Positions 36,301 to 53,384 are shown, numbered from the stretch's first letter. The stretch is DNA of 64,000 nucleotides from Plectrocnemia conspersa (GCA_009617715.1 VTFK01000281.1:580706-644705); one strand, 5' to 3'. Notes: a model not told the origin generated them from the sequence alone. A program made the numbers and translations.

Positions 36301-38474
36301 GATTCTGACTGAAGAAGCTATGACACGTTTGCATATTAGCATTTGCTGACGTCAGTGAACACATGCAGTACTATGACTCGTGCATCACTGTGACGAAATA
36401 AATTGTTCCGCCCTAAGAGGCATATCAAAAACATCTCGCGAAACAATTATTACGTCCTGTTTGATAGAAAGTCATCCAGATTTTATCAACTTAGTTCTAA
36501 AAGTTCCGTACTGGCAGCTGAAACAGCGTGGGTGTTATTTGAACCGACTATTTTTACGTCAATGTGTTCGTAAATAATTTTGGATATGATAAAATCGAAA
36601 ATTTTGTATTTAGTTTGGAATCTTCCGTTTTTCGATGTTTTGTGTTATGGTGGCGTCAATGAGCAGTCGAGGGGAGTTTGAAGAGTCCTTAGATCATCGA
36701 CTTGAAAGTAGAACGTTCTCAGTAGACGGCTTTTTGTTTGAGTTGAGGGCTTTTTCGTTGTTTCGAGAGAAACCTTATGACGGATCCCACAATATTTTAA
36801 TCGTCGATTACTCGACATTGTTACAAAACCAACTTTATCGAACTTCAATGAGTTACTTTATTGTCATTTCACCATAATTCCATAATATAAAATTGCTCTC
36901 TAATTTCTTTTTCTTAATATTTTAATCCTACTACATTTTTTTAATGGTCGATTTGACGTGCTGGTATCTTATGACCCGTAGTTTCGCAATACTTTCACCA
37001 CGCGAAATGGTGTACGTTACGCAGGCGAACGAACCTATGTTTTTTTAGTTGCGATGTGCTTTGATACTGAAAACATGTAACCCTAATGCATAATAGCTTC
37101 TGTGGCGCGTTCTACAGCACCAGAACGCGTTTGACATGCCCGCTTTTCACTTTTGGGTATCGATGTTCTCGCGCTTTTTAGCATCCATTAGCAATTATCG
37201 TCGCGGTAACGCACGCAGGTCATAAATTTACCCGCTTTCTGACTCATTTCGATAAGCGATTCGCTTTCGTTAAAAGAGCAAAAATCAAAAGCACGCTTAA
37301 CGATATTTAGAAAAAATGCAAACATGTATTCAAAATAGTCCGTCGTCATTAAGAACCTGATTAGTTTCTGGCTTTCGTAATTTTATCGCATCTTTGATAA
37401 ACGCTTAATCTCGAACTTTGCCTTGAAATTGTTTATGTAAGTATACCATTTTATTTATAACTGCATTTGTCACAGCATAACCATCATTAGCATTTTAACT
37501 TGCACTGGAGTAGCATTGTTAATCGGGAACTTATATTACCAAAATCTGTACGAGCCATATATAGCAAATTCAACGTATTGAAATAAGGTACATATTTATT
37601 ATATTGTGTTTTTTTTTTCAAAAATCAGCTGTATTTTATAAATATATAAGTGCACATTCAGAAACTCTATTTTATTTATTTGCAACATTTAACAAATCTA
37701 TATCCTAAGCACTTGGTGCATATTATAAAGTAGTTCACAAACATCACAGTTGATATAAATTGATCCCTTTTCGCCATTAAAACGTGAATTTGACTAGTCT
37801 GGTGAAGTGGGGTCAAGATAAAGATTTACTTTTACATACGTTTTAAGTTCAATAACATTCTCTACCCACGTTTCCAAAAATATAATTTTACTGATATTCG
37901 TAAATTATCAAACTATATTTAAATGAATTCATTGCATGTTGTTTTTCATATGCGGAACTATTATTTTTGGTGGTCGGCAGCCTTATGACCCGCGGGTCAA
38001 ACGGTGATTCGACGCCAGCCAATATAATTCTCCATAAGTATATACGTAATCACTGTCGTCAGGCTTAGTGCTTTCGCGTCGTTCTACGATCACTAACCTC
38101 TCACACTTCTCGAAGGCGATGTTCCTTAGATATCTCTTTCAAATGGTAGTATAGATTGAATCCTTATGCCCGATTTTTGATAAGCGCGTTAGTATACAAC
38201 TCTTTTACAAATTGTTGTGGGTGGTGTCGACAATCCGTTGATGTTCAGTGCTCGAGAACGCCCCTATAATCATCAGGTTTCTAAACTAATAGTGCTTTCG
38301 GCTATAACGACGTTGAGCTGGTATATGTATATTTTAGGAATGCGTCACTAATATAAACATGCGTTTCAATAGGCAGAAAAAGACCAATCAATCGCGGTTG
38401 GGTGGTCTTTTTGCTGGCGTTAGAGCAGCCAATTCTTGCAAACATGCAAACGTAGACGTCAGGAAATGCAGGCA

Positions 38475-38510
38475 GTTCGTCATAATACATGTCTATGTAT
38501 TATGACGAAC
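38475..38510. repeat. Perfect 16-bp-arm hairpin with 4-nt loop
   Basis: GTTCGTCATAATACAT (38475-38490) is the exact inverse of ATGTATTATGACGAAC (38495-38510) with loop GTCT. The phrase GCATGTCTATGTC right after the stem repeats the loop sequence with flanks (CATGTCTATGT), suggesting a templated-insertion or foldback origin. Confidence 0.9.
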
Positions 38511-40156
38511 GCATGTCTATGTCTGCGGTGACTCAAAAGTTTTCACATAATGTCGAATCACATTAATCGTGGTAACGCACATCGGTCGGACACGTCAGAT
38601 TTTTTCTATCGCGCCGCTTTCGCGCGACTAGGCGCCGCCAACAAAAATTGGCAGCTCCGTGCCGCGATATTGGAATAAAATAACGAGGAGACCGCACATC
38701 AGTCGTGACGTATGATAATGTGCTGCTGCTGCACTTCGCGAAAGTTTGGACGGTCCGTACTCTTCGGATAACACTCGTCGCCACCCTCGAATTGCGGGGT
38801 TCGAACTAATCCACCGCCGCGAAGAGGGATTAATTAAACGATGTCAGAGGATAGCGTCGTCGCTTTATCGCAAATGCAAATGCCGGTTTTAATTAAGTTT
38901 CGCGACGCGCCACCGGTGGTGGGTTTCGATTCTCTCCCGGGCGCGCGCGTCGATACGCGCGCGCGCGCTATCGCGCAACCAACTTTCCCGAATCGAAAAG
39001 TCGTTAACTCGATTGAAAATTTTAGCCCCCTCGCCGCCGCCGCATCCCGGAGAGTTTCGCCCGTCGGCAACTTTTCATTTTATCAAACTTATCTGCGCTT
39101 TCAATCTAACTTTTGTATTCCGCTAACTCGTTTTTATTTTTCACCGCCGAGGTTGACCGAAAAACGGCGAAGGCGAAGGCTATCTCTCGAGAGGGGAGGA
39201 GCGCGCCTGGAATTGCGAACTCTCCGATACGCGCGTCCCGTACGTGTATATGTACGATATGAAATAGCGCGCTTTCGCTGTGTGTGCCGCGCGAATCAAG
39301 GTCGACGAAAGAGAGAGCGCAACTTTTAATTGTTTTTTCCTCTTCGGCGGTTCGCCTGTGAGATATGATTTTTCCTTTGTTTTCCGAATTTGACGGGGAG
39401 CGAGTGTTTCGAAAGAGATTATCGTTCGATTGCCTGCGCCGTCGAGCGCTTAATTCTTTTTTGTCGTTATGGCAGATTTATTATATCACTTTATCGGACG
39501 CGATTTTGTCAGCGGTCGCGATTCGGACTTCTCGAAAGTAGCCGACGTCGAATCAATAGCTCTATCGAGTTTCGTGGCTTCGGTTCAGCGCTGAAACCGC
39601 GCTTACACTTTTCCGGAACCCACTATTGTACGGCTATGTATAGTATTGTCCTACTTCTACCCCTGATTCTTACATTGTTCAATGCAAACAAAATTATTAA
39701 AGCCAAACATATTTTATATGTTCTTTGTGACGCCTGAAAATCTATTAATAAAACCGGCAAAATAATCTAGATTAATTAAAAATATGTTTTATGCGCTATT
39801 ATTAATTAAATATACATGACAAACTTAAATCTTATGATAAGAATTAATATAAATAAATTCATGTTTACTACATTCCTAAATTATATATTTGTCCCCCATA
39901 AAAAACTTGGTTAACGTTTTATTTATTTGCTACTAACAATGCGAGTGTTCATTTGAAGAAGCACGCGATTCTTAGTAGTGTATTTTATAACTCATTTCCC
40001 ACAAAAGTGTCGGGACTGAACATGTTCTTGCCTTGGATTTTTCTAATGTAATTTTTCACGCCCGTCATAAAATTACGTCGATAGATTACACGGCTCATCA
40101 TCTGGTTTATTTATTATATAGTTATGGGTCGGCTAATTGTATCTGTTGCTATATAT

Positions 40157-40260
40157 CAGGGGGTGGCTAAGCTTCGTGCCAGTACAAGCCACATACAGGA
40201 ATCTCAAATATGAGAGCCGCAATAATTTTTTCTATTACATCAAAAACAATGACTCGTAAA
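40157..40260. mobile_element. One end of a hAT-like element
   Basis: CAGGGGGTGGCTAAGC followed by GAGAGCCGCAATAA resembles the terminal sequence of hAT MITEs such as the one at 13246-13491. The opposite end and a target duplication were not found, so the element is truncated or diverged. Confidence 0.45.
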
Positions 40261-40656
40261 TTGTTCATAAATTATATTTTGTTAGTAACAAACGAACAAA
40301 TAAAAAAACAATTATTGAATTTGTTGGTTTGAACTTGTTTTGCCAAGTTGAGCTTACAGTTTGTTTGTACGCAGCAAACTTCGTAAGATGTTTAGATGCA
40401 AAGGAATAGGTTGTACGTAAAATCAAAATAAGTATGCAAGCAGCTTTTTTGTTTAAGATGATACTTTGATTCTAGAAGAAGCTTCCAAAATTCTAATGAT
40501 GTGTTTTCAAGGCGAGATCTTCTTGAATTTCTACTAATTATATTTATTCAGCTGCCGTTTCAGTGAGCACCAATTGAGAAATCAGAATCCATAACATAAT
40601 CAAATCCAAGACTCGATATTCGTCTAGTTTTTCATCTCCATCAGTTGCTACACTTG

Positions 40657-40810
40657 TTTAACCCTTTGAGGAGTGTCGCCGTACATGTACGGTGGTCGAT
40701 TTTTCATTATTTATAGGTACCACAGATAGTTGTATATATAAATATATAACAAGAAATAGTAAATAAAAAACAATATAATTTTTTAATAAATGTTTTTTTT
40801 AATTTCTTTT
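40657..40810. repeat. TTAACCCTTTGA repeat with 14-bp palindrome, copy B
   Basis: TTTAACCCTTTGAGGAGTGT leads into CCGTACATGTACGG (40679-40692) and GTGGTCGAT, then the same AT-rich tail as copy A at 21147-21300. The 12 bases between anchor and palindrome differ while the palindrome itself is identical. Confidence 0.8.
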
Positions 40811-43800
40811 TATGTTTTGCTAAAAGCCAGTGGTTCATTTTTTACAATGCATATTCGATATGTTCAATTGATGAGACGTCGGATAGTAAAAGTCGGCCGC
40901 CGCTCGTGTCGGTTATATGATACTTTCAAGTCATGATTAGTTCAATACATGTATGTGAACCTGCGTTTTTTTTAATGTTTCCGCGACTTGCTTGATTTGT
41001 TTAGAGTTCTACTTATGATGTTATTACGACGAACTTGTAGGAGTTTTAGGTCAGGGTAGTCGAAGACGAGTGAAATATATCACCTTCCCACTATATTTCC
41101 AAAGCTTCAATCAGTAATGCAAAATCTTTATTCAGAATATGAATAATTGATCAGCATGATCTCGGCATATATTTGGCCGCGTAGTGAGAAATTTCACAAA
41201 ATTCGTCTTCTTATTTCTAGTACTTGGTCGCTTGGTGTTTTATAAGTTATTGTATCTCTTAAAATTTAATTATTTTTGATTAATTGAGTACTTTTTGTAT
41301 CGACTTCGCAGCCCTGGTAGTAATTTGAAGGCGGTTCCATTGCGTGTCATTCTACAAATGATTGGTCATAATCACACTGTATCGTCAAAAGAAATCCCCT
41401 CTCCCCTCCGCTCTATTAAATACTTATCGTTGATAAATATTTGTGATTCATTAAGGAATTCGATAATAAACTAGTAATAAATGCGTCGACAAATATCGCG
41501 TGGAATACTCAATTTCAATTTCTACACGGATATTGTTTTTTAATTGGTTTATTGTTTTGTATGTATATGTAGTACATTGTTTTTGAGAGTTTACTAAACA
41601 GAGGCAAATTTGTCATTCTTCAAGATTTTTGTGAACTCGACTACGTATTGAGTTAATTTCAGACTCCGTAGCCCTGTTTAGTTAGTAGTGGTATAGTTTT
41701 AACAGTGGGGTATCGAATCACAGTACGCTCGGGTCATCCTTTATTCGATCGGCGTAAAGGACAGTCGGTTTGTCCGAAGGCGATTAACGGTTCGGTTGCG
41801 CGTGCGCATTCGGGCGCGAGAAGAGGCTCGCTTCCGCGGAGGACGACGCGAACTCTAAAACTCTCCCCCTCGCATTCTCCGCGCCCTCCCGGCGAAACTT
41901 CGGCCCGCGCCCCTAGCGCGCCGCGCCGACTTCGGGATTACTTTTGTTGGCAGAAATTGTTATAATTTCTTTTGAATAACTTTGCGGCGTTCATTATTGC
42001 CGAGTGCGCGATGCTGTCTGCTATACGTACGTACGCAGATAGACGTACTTATATAATAAATTATTCAACTTTGCCGCCGCTTCGGCCGTCGCAAAAGTGA
42101 ATTAATTATATTCCCGAGAGCGAGAAAACGATCGGCGATCTCTCGCGGCCGGCTGCTTGCTGTGCGAGGCGCGCGCGTCGTCCGCTATCGATTCGCGCGA
42201 CGCCGCCGCTGTGCGACGTTTTCCCCGATATCCTCTCGCCGGTCAACTCTTTTCGCAACTTTCACTCGCGCCTTTCGCACTCGATTCGAATCGGACGCTA
42301 GGTAGCGATTTGACGCCCCTGCCTTCGACCACCCCGCGGGTGGGTGTGTGCGCGCTTACGAAAAAGTTATCCGTGCGCCGCCCCATGCCCGACGACAATG
42401 TTACGAACTTTTGTCGAATTAACAGCGGCGGCGGAGAACTAACCGACGACTCGACCCCCCTTTCTCGCCGCCTGCGTTTTCACGAGCTAACTCGCTCTTG
42501 TTCCTACTACTCTCGTAAGGAGCGGTGTCTAACATCGTATAAAAGACATCCGTTTTAATAAATTTTTCAGAATTTGTCGATGTCTCATCTCTCGCCTTGG
42601 TCACAAATTCCGAGGATGATTTAGCAATTGTGATGCTCGATAGAGTTCTATACTGTAGCGTTAACTTGAAACAATATGTCATATCAAGCCAGTGAGAATT
42701 TGAAATGTTCCCAATTAATATATCCATCTGTGTGCTTGGATATCATATCATAGCCAATCGCCTTTGTGATTCAGAGAATAAAAGAAAACAATTCATTTAG
42801 AGGACTCCAAACAATAAAACCGATTCAACTGGTTTAAGCTACTTACCATTTAACGTATAAAAAATGCGCGAGCATGCTTGTCCAGAATTGTTTGCGTATC
42901 TGCTTATTCTTACCATATTTGCGCGATTATCTTAGCCGCGATCTTGACAATGCTAAAATCATACGGTCTAATCGAGAATTTGCACGATCTCAATTATTAC
43001 TTCGCAAAACTGCATTAGGCTATTCAGCGCGATTTTTTTTTTGTTTAGTAGGATGTGGTTTTTATAAATGTTTACTTTTAAATCGTAGATTGATCCAAAT
43101 ACAGTACTAATGTAAACAGTAACATGTCATATATATATCCCTGTGGATTTGGGACATTTTTAGATTTAAACCTAGATTCACAAAAGTTAGTCGCTGCAAA
43201 TGGTCATTGGAACATATATCAATCATTGAACACAAAACTCGCCAAGAATCTAGCTTTACCATTGTAATTTAAAGAGCCCGATCTATCAATAAGATCATTA
43301 TTCAGCTCGTAATCATCTGATATTTCCTGTATCCTAAAAACTATAAAAACAAGTAGCTTTATGATGGACTGTAACTGGAACATCTACACCCGTTTTAGGA
43401 TAAGATAATTTGAATTGTTTCGCTAAATAACATGTATTTTTAACTTAGATAATACCTGTTATATTTGTCAACAATTCTACGGTTCTAATACCTCTATTAA
43501 TTAGCTCATTCGCTCTGGTTCGTCCATTTTAAATTTTAGAACTCTTTCCCTGAAAAATACATACAGATAGTTTCGTTTAACAGCGTCTGCGAAAACCTCA
43601 CAATTTGTATGTAGATATTATGCAAACTGCAAACACGGTAATGCGCAGTCCGCGGCTGCTTATTGACGTGTTTTGTGTTACAGATTTAGTTTCTAAAACA
43701 AAACAGCTGTTGTTTGAACTAAACTATAAGATAAAATAATTCCAATTAATAATAAATAATAAGTGCAATTTAACAGGGAATTATTTTAAGATATATGTGT

Positions 43801-43820
43801 ATTTAAATAAATACTTTTAT

Positions 43821-43970
43821 CCGTAAAACGAATTGTTTGTGCATTTATACATGTTTTTTTTCTTCGGAAAAGAATTTGTTACAGATGGCTATTCATTAGT
43901 TGTTCACTTGACCAATGCTCGCTCGCACTTAATCTGTCCAACAGTAATGCACAAACAATTCGTTTTACGG
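43821..43970. mobile_element. MITE with perfect 24-bp TIRs, 150 bp
   Basis: The 24 bases starting CCGTAAAACGAATTGTTTGT at 43821-43844 are repeated exactly in inverse at 43947-43970. The interior has no ORF but shares the TTCTTCGGAAAAG and TTGACCAATG blocks with the diverged copy at 3228-3345. A target duplication is not clear, so the superfamily is undecided. Perfect TIRs suggest relatively recent insertion. Confidence 0.9.
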
Positions 43971-45119
43971 AACAATTATTTTATATAATGCTCATTTAAA
44001 TTGTACTATAAATTATGTATGGATCCACTAACGCATTATTTAAATATTGACAACAAACTGTAAACGTGATAATTTGGATTGCTTAGTATAGACATTTTAT
44101 ATATATATATTTTAAACATAATTTATTTTTCGCTGCGCCTTCTATAATTACTTTGTGTAACCAGCGCCATGCATGTCCATATTATTTGGTATGCATGCAA
44201 TTGATAGCCACCTAAAAACTATCGCGACCCCGATCCGGCTCGATGCGACCTGTATTAAAAAAAAACAATCACGAGACAAACTTTGCCATGCCTCGAAACT
44301 TTCCTTTTGTGCGTGTGCAAAGTATCGCCGTCGTTCTGTGCAATCTGTTAACCGCCGAACCGGGAACTTTTCGGCATTCTTAATTAAACCGAAGGGAGAG
44401 GGGTCGTCGATCGCCGCTTTTCAAACTGTTTAATTTTTATCGCCGTCAACTCTGTTATAATATATAATACGTACGTACAACACATTATAACATTGTGTGG
44501 CAAACTCGGATTGCCGCTAACTAACCCCCCCCTACCCTCCGCCCGCTTCGTCGAGTTACAATCCCCTGTTTAATTTTAAGCCTTGGGTTTCTCTGTGGTA
44601 GTAGGGGGTCGGCGGAGTCTGAGACGGGAAACTTTGCGGCGTCGTTGTGACCCTCTTTCGAAGTTAGATAGCAGTATTTTTAAACTTTCATATTTCACGA
44701 CAACTTTGAAGCATTATACGTACGTGTACGCGCGTGCGTTTTTCTATTGTTTGGGTTCATTCAAATGGGATGTGAAGATCAAATTATTATAGTGATGAAT
44801 GGCTAGGGGTGTACCTATTGTATAAGCCGATATCTTAAATTGAATACTTTATATTTATATATCATTATGAAAGCATTTAATATGTAATAATAATGATAAA
44901 ATCGTCACATTAAACACTTGTCTGGGCAAAAGTTTCAACTCTTTTTATAAAGACGGGACATTATATGATATCATCAAATTATATTGCTGCAGAGCTAGCG
45001 CATTCGTCAGTTTTTCAAACTGCGTATGTTTTTAATAGTATATATGTCTATCATTTAACGGGTAATATATTACAATATGTTAACTTGGCTCGTATTTTTC
45101 GGGCTAGAATTTTAATACG

Positions 45120-45690
45120 GTTGTGGTCAGAATATAAGCGACCAGAATAAAAATTATTTTGGCAGATGATCAGTATTATTTTTTCAGACAGTATTTATAA
45201 AGAATAGCTAGTATTTATATTATATTATCTGTATTTTAACCTCATGGTCAGTTTTATGTTGACATATGGTCATTATCAAAATGTTTTAGGGCCAACTAGT
45301 TTGGTTGGTCTTGCAATATTCTCAGATGTCAACACAACGACTCCACCGCCGCACTGTCGTTATTCCCGCTTCCTTCGTCGCTATGAATATCTTCGTGTCC
45401 TACAAACAATTAAATAGATTCGTTTAGAATTGTTCATGGGGGTGTTCAATATTCTGACTAACTAAAATTTTATAACATATTTTTGAAATAAATTATTTAC
45501 TGCCCATTTATATTTTTAAATTCATGATCGTCCTATATTTTTATTCTGACCCTATGCTATTTTTATTCTAACAATTTGATATTCATTCTCACCATGAATA
45601 ATATAATTATGACCAGGCTGTTAATAAAATTTTGACTGAATTTTTTTTATTCTAACCTAAAGTTGATTTAAATTCTGACCATTTAACTTG
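45120..45690. mobile_element. Foldback-like element with degenerate ~20 nt repeat arms
   Basis: The left arm (45125-45290) has repeated words such as GGTCAGAATATAA, CCAGAATAAAAAT, GATCAGTATTATT, CAGACAGTATTTA and GGTCAGTTTTATG about every 20 nt. The right arm (45525-45690) has the inverse words TTTTTATTCTGACC, TTTTTATTCTAAC, ATTATGACC and AAATTCTGACC at similar spacing. The arms therefore form one long degenerate inverted repeat built of tandem units around a 235-bp unrelated centre. This is the architecture of foldback elements, but no transposase or target duplication is visible. Confidence 0.55.
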
Positions 45691-47837
45691 TGATTTTTAA
45701 TTGCACTATGTGATATGTCACAATAATAAACGAGGGACTTATTCACACGTAGTATAAATACTTATGTACATTAAATTTGCCGAAATATCCTGTTAGATAT
45801 CACGATTTACGTTGGTGTATTTGGCTGAATGTATGTCACATTTTTTGTCTGTTATAGGCAAGAACTACCATATATAATTTAATACGACTTTGCAGTAAAG
45901 TTAATTAACATCCAACTTAGATTGGAAGTTGTTTCGATATAAATTTAACTTCTATTATGGTATGCACTATATTTAACATCGAGTTGATGACATTAACTTG
46001 TGATTTTTAAAACAATTATAATATTTTCAAAGTATTGCTTAATTTTCTGACACGAATTTTAATGTCTAAACTGCAAGCATTATAAACGATTGTTTATATG
46101 ACATCGACTTCCAGGTAGCGACGTTGTGTTGCGAAAGTTTCGATTGTTGGCGAATTTGGCGTTTCGAAACTGTCGCTTTGTCGTCGGTTTTTTCCCTTCC
46201 GCCACTCGGGTGCGTGCGTTCGCGGAGATTGCGCGCGTAAGAAAATATAGAACGTTTGTTTTTAAACTTTTTCTCGTTTATCTTTCCCGGCTGCGCCAAC
46301 TTTTTGTTCCGGGGGCGGAGAAAAAAAAAGTTGCGTAATTTTCGGTCAAGTTTTCCTTTCTTTCCGCGAACCTTTTAGTCTATATTTACTCGGGGGTCGC
46401 GCCCTACCCAGCCGCGGGGCCAAACTACCGCCCCCCGTTTCGTACTTCTCAATTTTTAATTATAAATCGCGAAGGTGGCGGCGCCAAATTTTCCTCGTTT
46501 TATTTCTTTGCCGTTGGCGCGCGCGCACGCTCGCTAAAAAGTTTCGCAACTAAAAAGCCGGTCGAGAGCGTATCGTGCTTCTGTGGCACCTGTTACTGAA
46601 CCTCTTCGATGTGTACCTGGTGTGTGTGATTTTCGACTAGTGTGCGCTGGTTTGTAACGTAACACGCGTGTTTATGTTTGTTTGTAAATTATGCGTGTCC
46701 TGTTTATGTTTGTGAGTGATGAGCGAAAATGAAATTTGCTCCACGAAATTTATCGACGAAAGTGAGAGTTTTGTTATTATCGTTGATCGATATTCTTTGC
46801 ATTTTATTTTGAGTTACAACAGCTTAAAATATCATTTTGGGGAATTCATTGATTTTTTTTCGTATTCCATTCAAGGTCAAATATCATGCTGATTTTTATT
46901 TTAAACATACAAAAATTAAGTAATATATTTGAAATTATAAATGCAACACCTCATCAAGATTGTTGTTATAAAGATAATATAACTCGATTTGTAAGTACAG
47001 TTACACGCTAACTTTAGCTGTTACTTTTCTATATATCGTGAAAGTTCTTTATTTCTAGTTGCATATGAGCTCTCTTTGGTATCTATATAAAAAGTTTAAG
47101 TATAATTTTTTTTTATAATAACATCTACAACAATTACTCAGTATTTTTAAAATAAAATTAATACTTATTTTTAGTGTGAATATAAACACTAAGTAATTAG
47201 TGTTATGTGGTAGCATTGGCAATTTTTTTGTTATAGTTGCTATTACCATTTTAAGCATTTTTTCCCTCGGATTAAACTTCATTTTCTCCCGCAAAGATTC
47301 AATAACCAAATTTATATGATTTTTTACATTAATCATTAATTCTTTAGTAAAAGTCTGATCTATATGTTGTGTACAATACTAGAAACTACCGTTTTCAAAT
47401 AACTAATAACATTATTATCAGCTTATAAGTTGATATTTAATTAGATAATTTAGTTTTTGTGGCAAAAAAGTATATCCCAGTTGAAGTAATGCATATAACT
47501 ATGATAATCACAAATAAAAAAATACATTCGTAATGATTTTTATATAGAATTCTTAATTTTTTGGTTTATAAATAAATAAGCATTTAAGACATACATAGTA
47601 TATATTATATATAGCATATCTAATGTTTGTATAGTTTAAATTAATATATATTACAATGTTATTCCAGTTATTTTTTATTTATATATTATCCATTATTATT
47701 GTATTTAGAAGTATTACATTGATTTACATAACTTGATGAATAAACATTTTACCAAACATGAATGGAAAATTATAATATACAAATTAATTTGTCATCCTGT
47801 TTATGATCTGTACTAATTGTGTTTTGTTTTGTTTTAG

Positions 47838-48190
47838 TTAACAACGAGGAGCAGCCTCAAACACCCAAACATCGCTTGAAAATGTTCAAAGCTCAGCGGT
47901 GATACTGGATCGCGTTGACGTGATTCCTCGCCTGAACTGACTCAGCCGTTCGCGTGGGAATATCTACCATTGTGCACAGTGGCACAACGGTAGACGTTTC
48001 CACCTTGCGAATTTTGTGTCTTTGAGTGAAATATCGCGAGGTAGTGCAGTGTATATAAAAATATCAGTGCAGTGCTGCATACCTGCAAAAGGCAATAGCG
48101 GTAGCGGCGCGGGAGCCCATGTTTAAGGGCAACCGCGGTGCTCCGCAGCAGCCAGTGCCGGCAGGCGGCGGAGTGCTCATTCCCTACTAA
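47838..48190 (+). promoter_or_regulatory. CtBP 5' UTR part of the first coding exon
   Basis: An acceptor (TGTTTTGTTTTAG|TTAACA) starts the exon at 47838. The leader begins with 20 sense codons read from the acceptor (NNEEQPQTPKHRLKMFKAQR) ending in TGA at 47899-47901. It then has a near-perfect hairpin at 47964-47993 (CTACCATTGTGC and GCACAACGGTAG, one mismatch, loop ACAGTG). A 23-codon upstream ORF at 48119-48190 directly abuts the CtBP start. Leader length and structure suggest translational control; this is inference. Confidence 0.6.
48119..48190 (+). CDS. Upstream ORF abutting CtBP in the same frame
   Basis: ATG at 48119 opens MFKGNRGAPQQPVPAGGGVL followed by IPY and TAA at 48188-48190. 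The next three bases are the CtBP ATG, so the uORF and CtBP are in the same frame separated by one stop codon. If TAA were read through or absent, CtBP would gain a 24-residue N-terminal extension. Known insect CtBP proteins begin at MDK, supporting the downstream ATG as the main start. Confidence 0.6.
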   Translation: MFKGNRGAPQQPVPAGGGVLIPY

Positions 48191-52885
<4,695 letters not shown>

Positions 52886-53378
52886 AAACGTTCAATGTGA
52901 CCATTTATTCTAATTACTCGTCCATCACATCTGACTGCAGCAATCAAAATCCATTCACATACCGGCCTTACATTAAAATTATGATAAAGTGACAGAACAA
53001 ACAAGCAAAAAGTATCAAAACTTTCGTACTTAGAGTATATGATTATCAGAAATCTGCTGGGCAAACTTTCCAACGATGCTCTTAAAGCCGGTGTATTTCT
53101 TATTATATTTATATTTTTACTTTCGTTTTCCATATCAATAATTTTGTCTGCGCTGATGAATGAGATTAGCGTTTAAGTGAAAAACATAGGTATAATTATA
53201 TTATTAATAGTAATAAATGAATTAAGCATTTAAGAAAATAAATATATATTAGTGTTTATTTGTGCATGTTGAAATTGACACATTCATTCATTTGAAATGT
53301 ACTTGTTTTCAAAACACGATTTAATCGTTATCAGATGTATGTTTGGATATTTTAATGTATTCGTGTGTAAAAAGTGCA

Positions 53379-53384
53379 AATAAA
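53379..53384 (+). terminator. CtBP poly(A) signal
   Basis: AATAAA about 500 nt after the stop codon, followed within 40 nt by T/GT-rich sequence (TGCATTTGAATCTTTGTTTT). Confidence 0.55.

Larger units (their letters stand above)
26523..47837 (+). other. Gene-free 21 kb interval, proposed first intron of CtBP
   Basis: No coding exon was recognised on either strand. The interval alternates very AT-rich DNA with CpG-dense islands at about 33490-34000, 35160-35660, 38570-39620, 41700-42500, 44220-44660 and 46090-46720. The islands carry open frames up to 162 codons with no family resemblance. They are separated by MITEs and short repeats listed individually. The intron reading depends on the donor at 26523 joining the acceptor at 47837. 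Confidence 0.45.

Noticed and set aside
38795..38820. GGTTCGAA motif as a tRNA B box
   Set aside because: No A box at the right distance and no cloverleaf could be drawn. The same applies to GTTCGAATC near 32440.
38841..39329. 162-codon plus-strand open frame
   Set aside because: It lies in a CpG island, overlaps an antisense open frame, and shows no recognisable protein family or codon pattern.
42157..42558. 133-codon open frame in a CpG island
   Set aside because: Same reasons: compositional, overlapped by an antisense frame, no similarity recognised.
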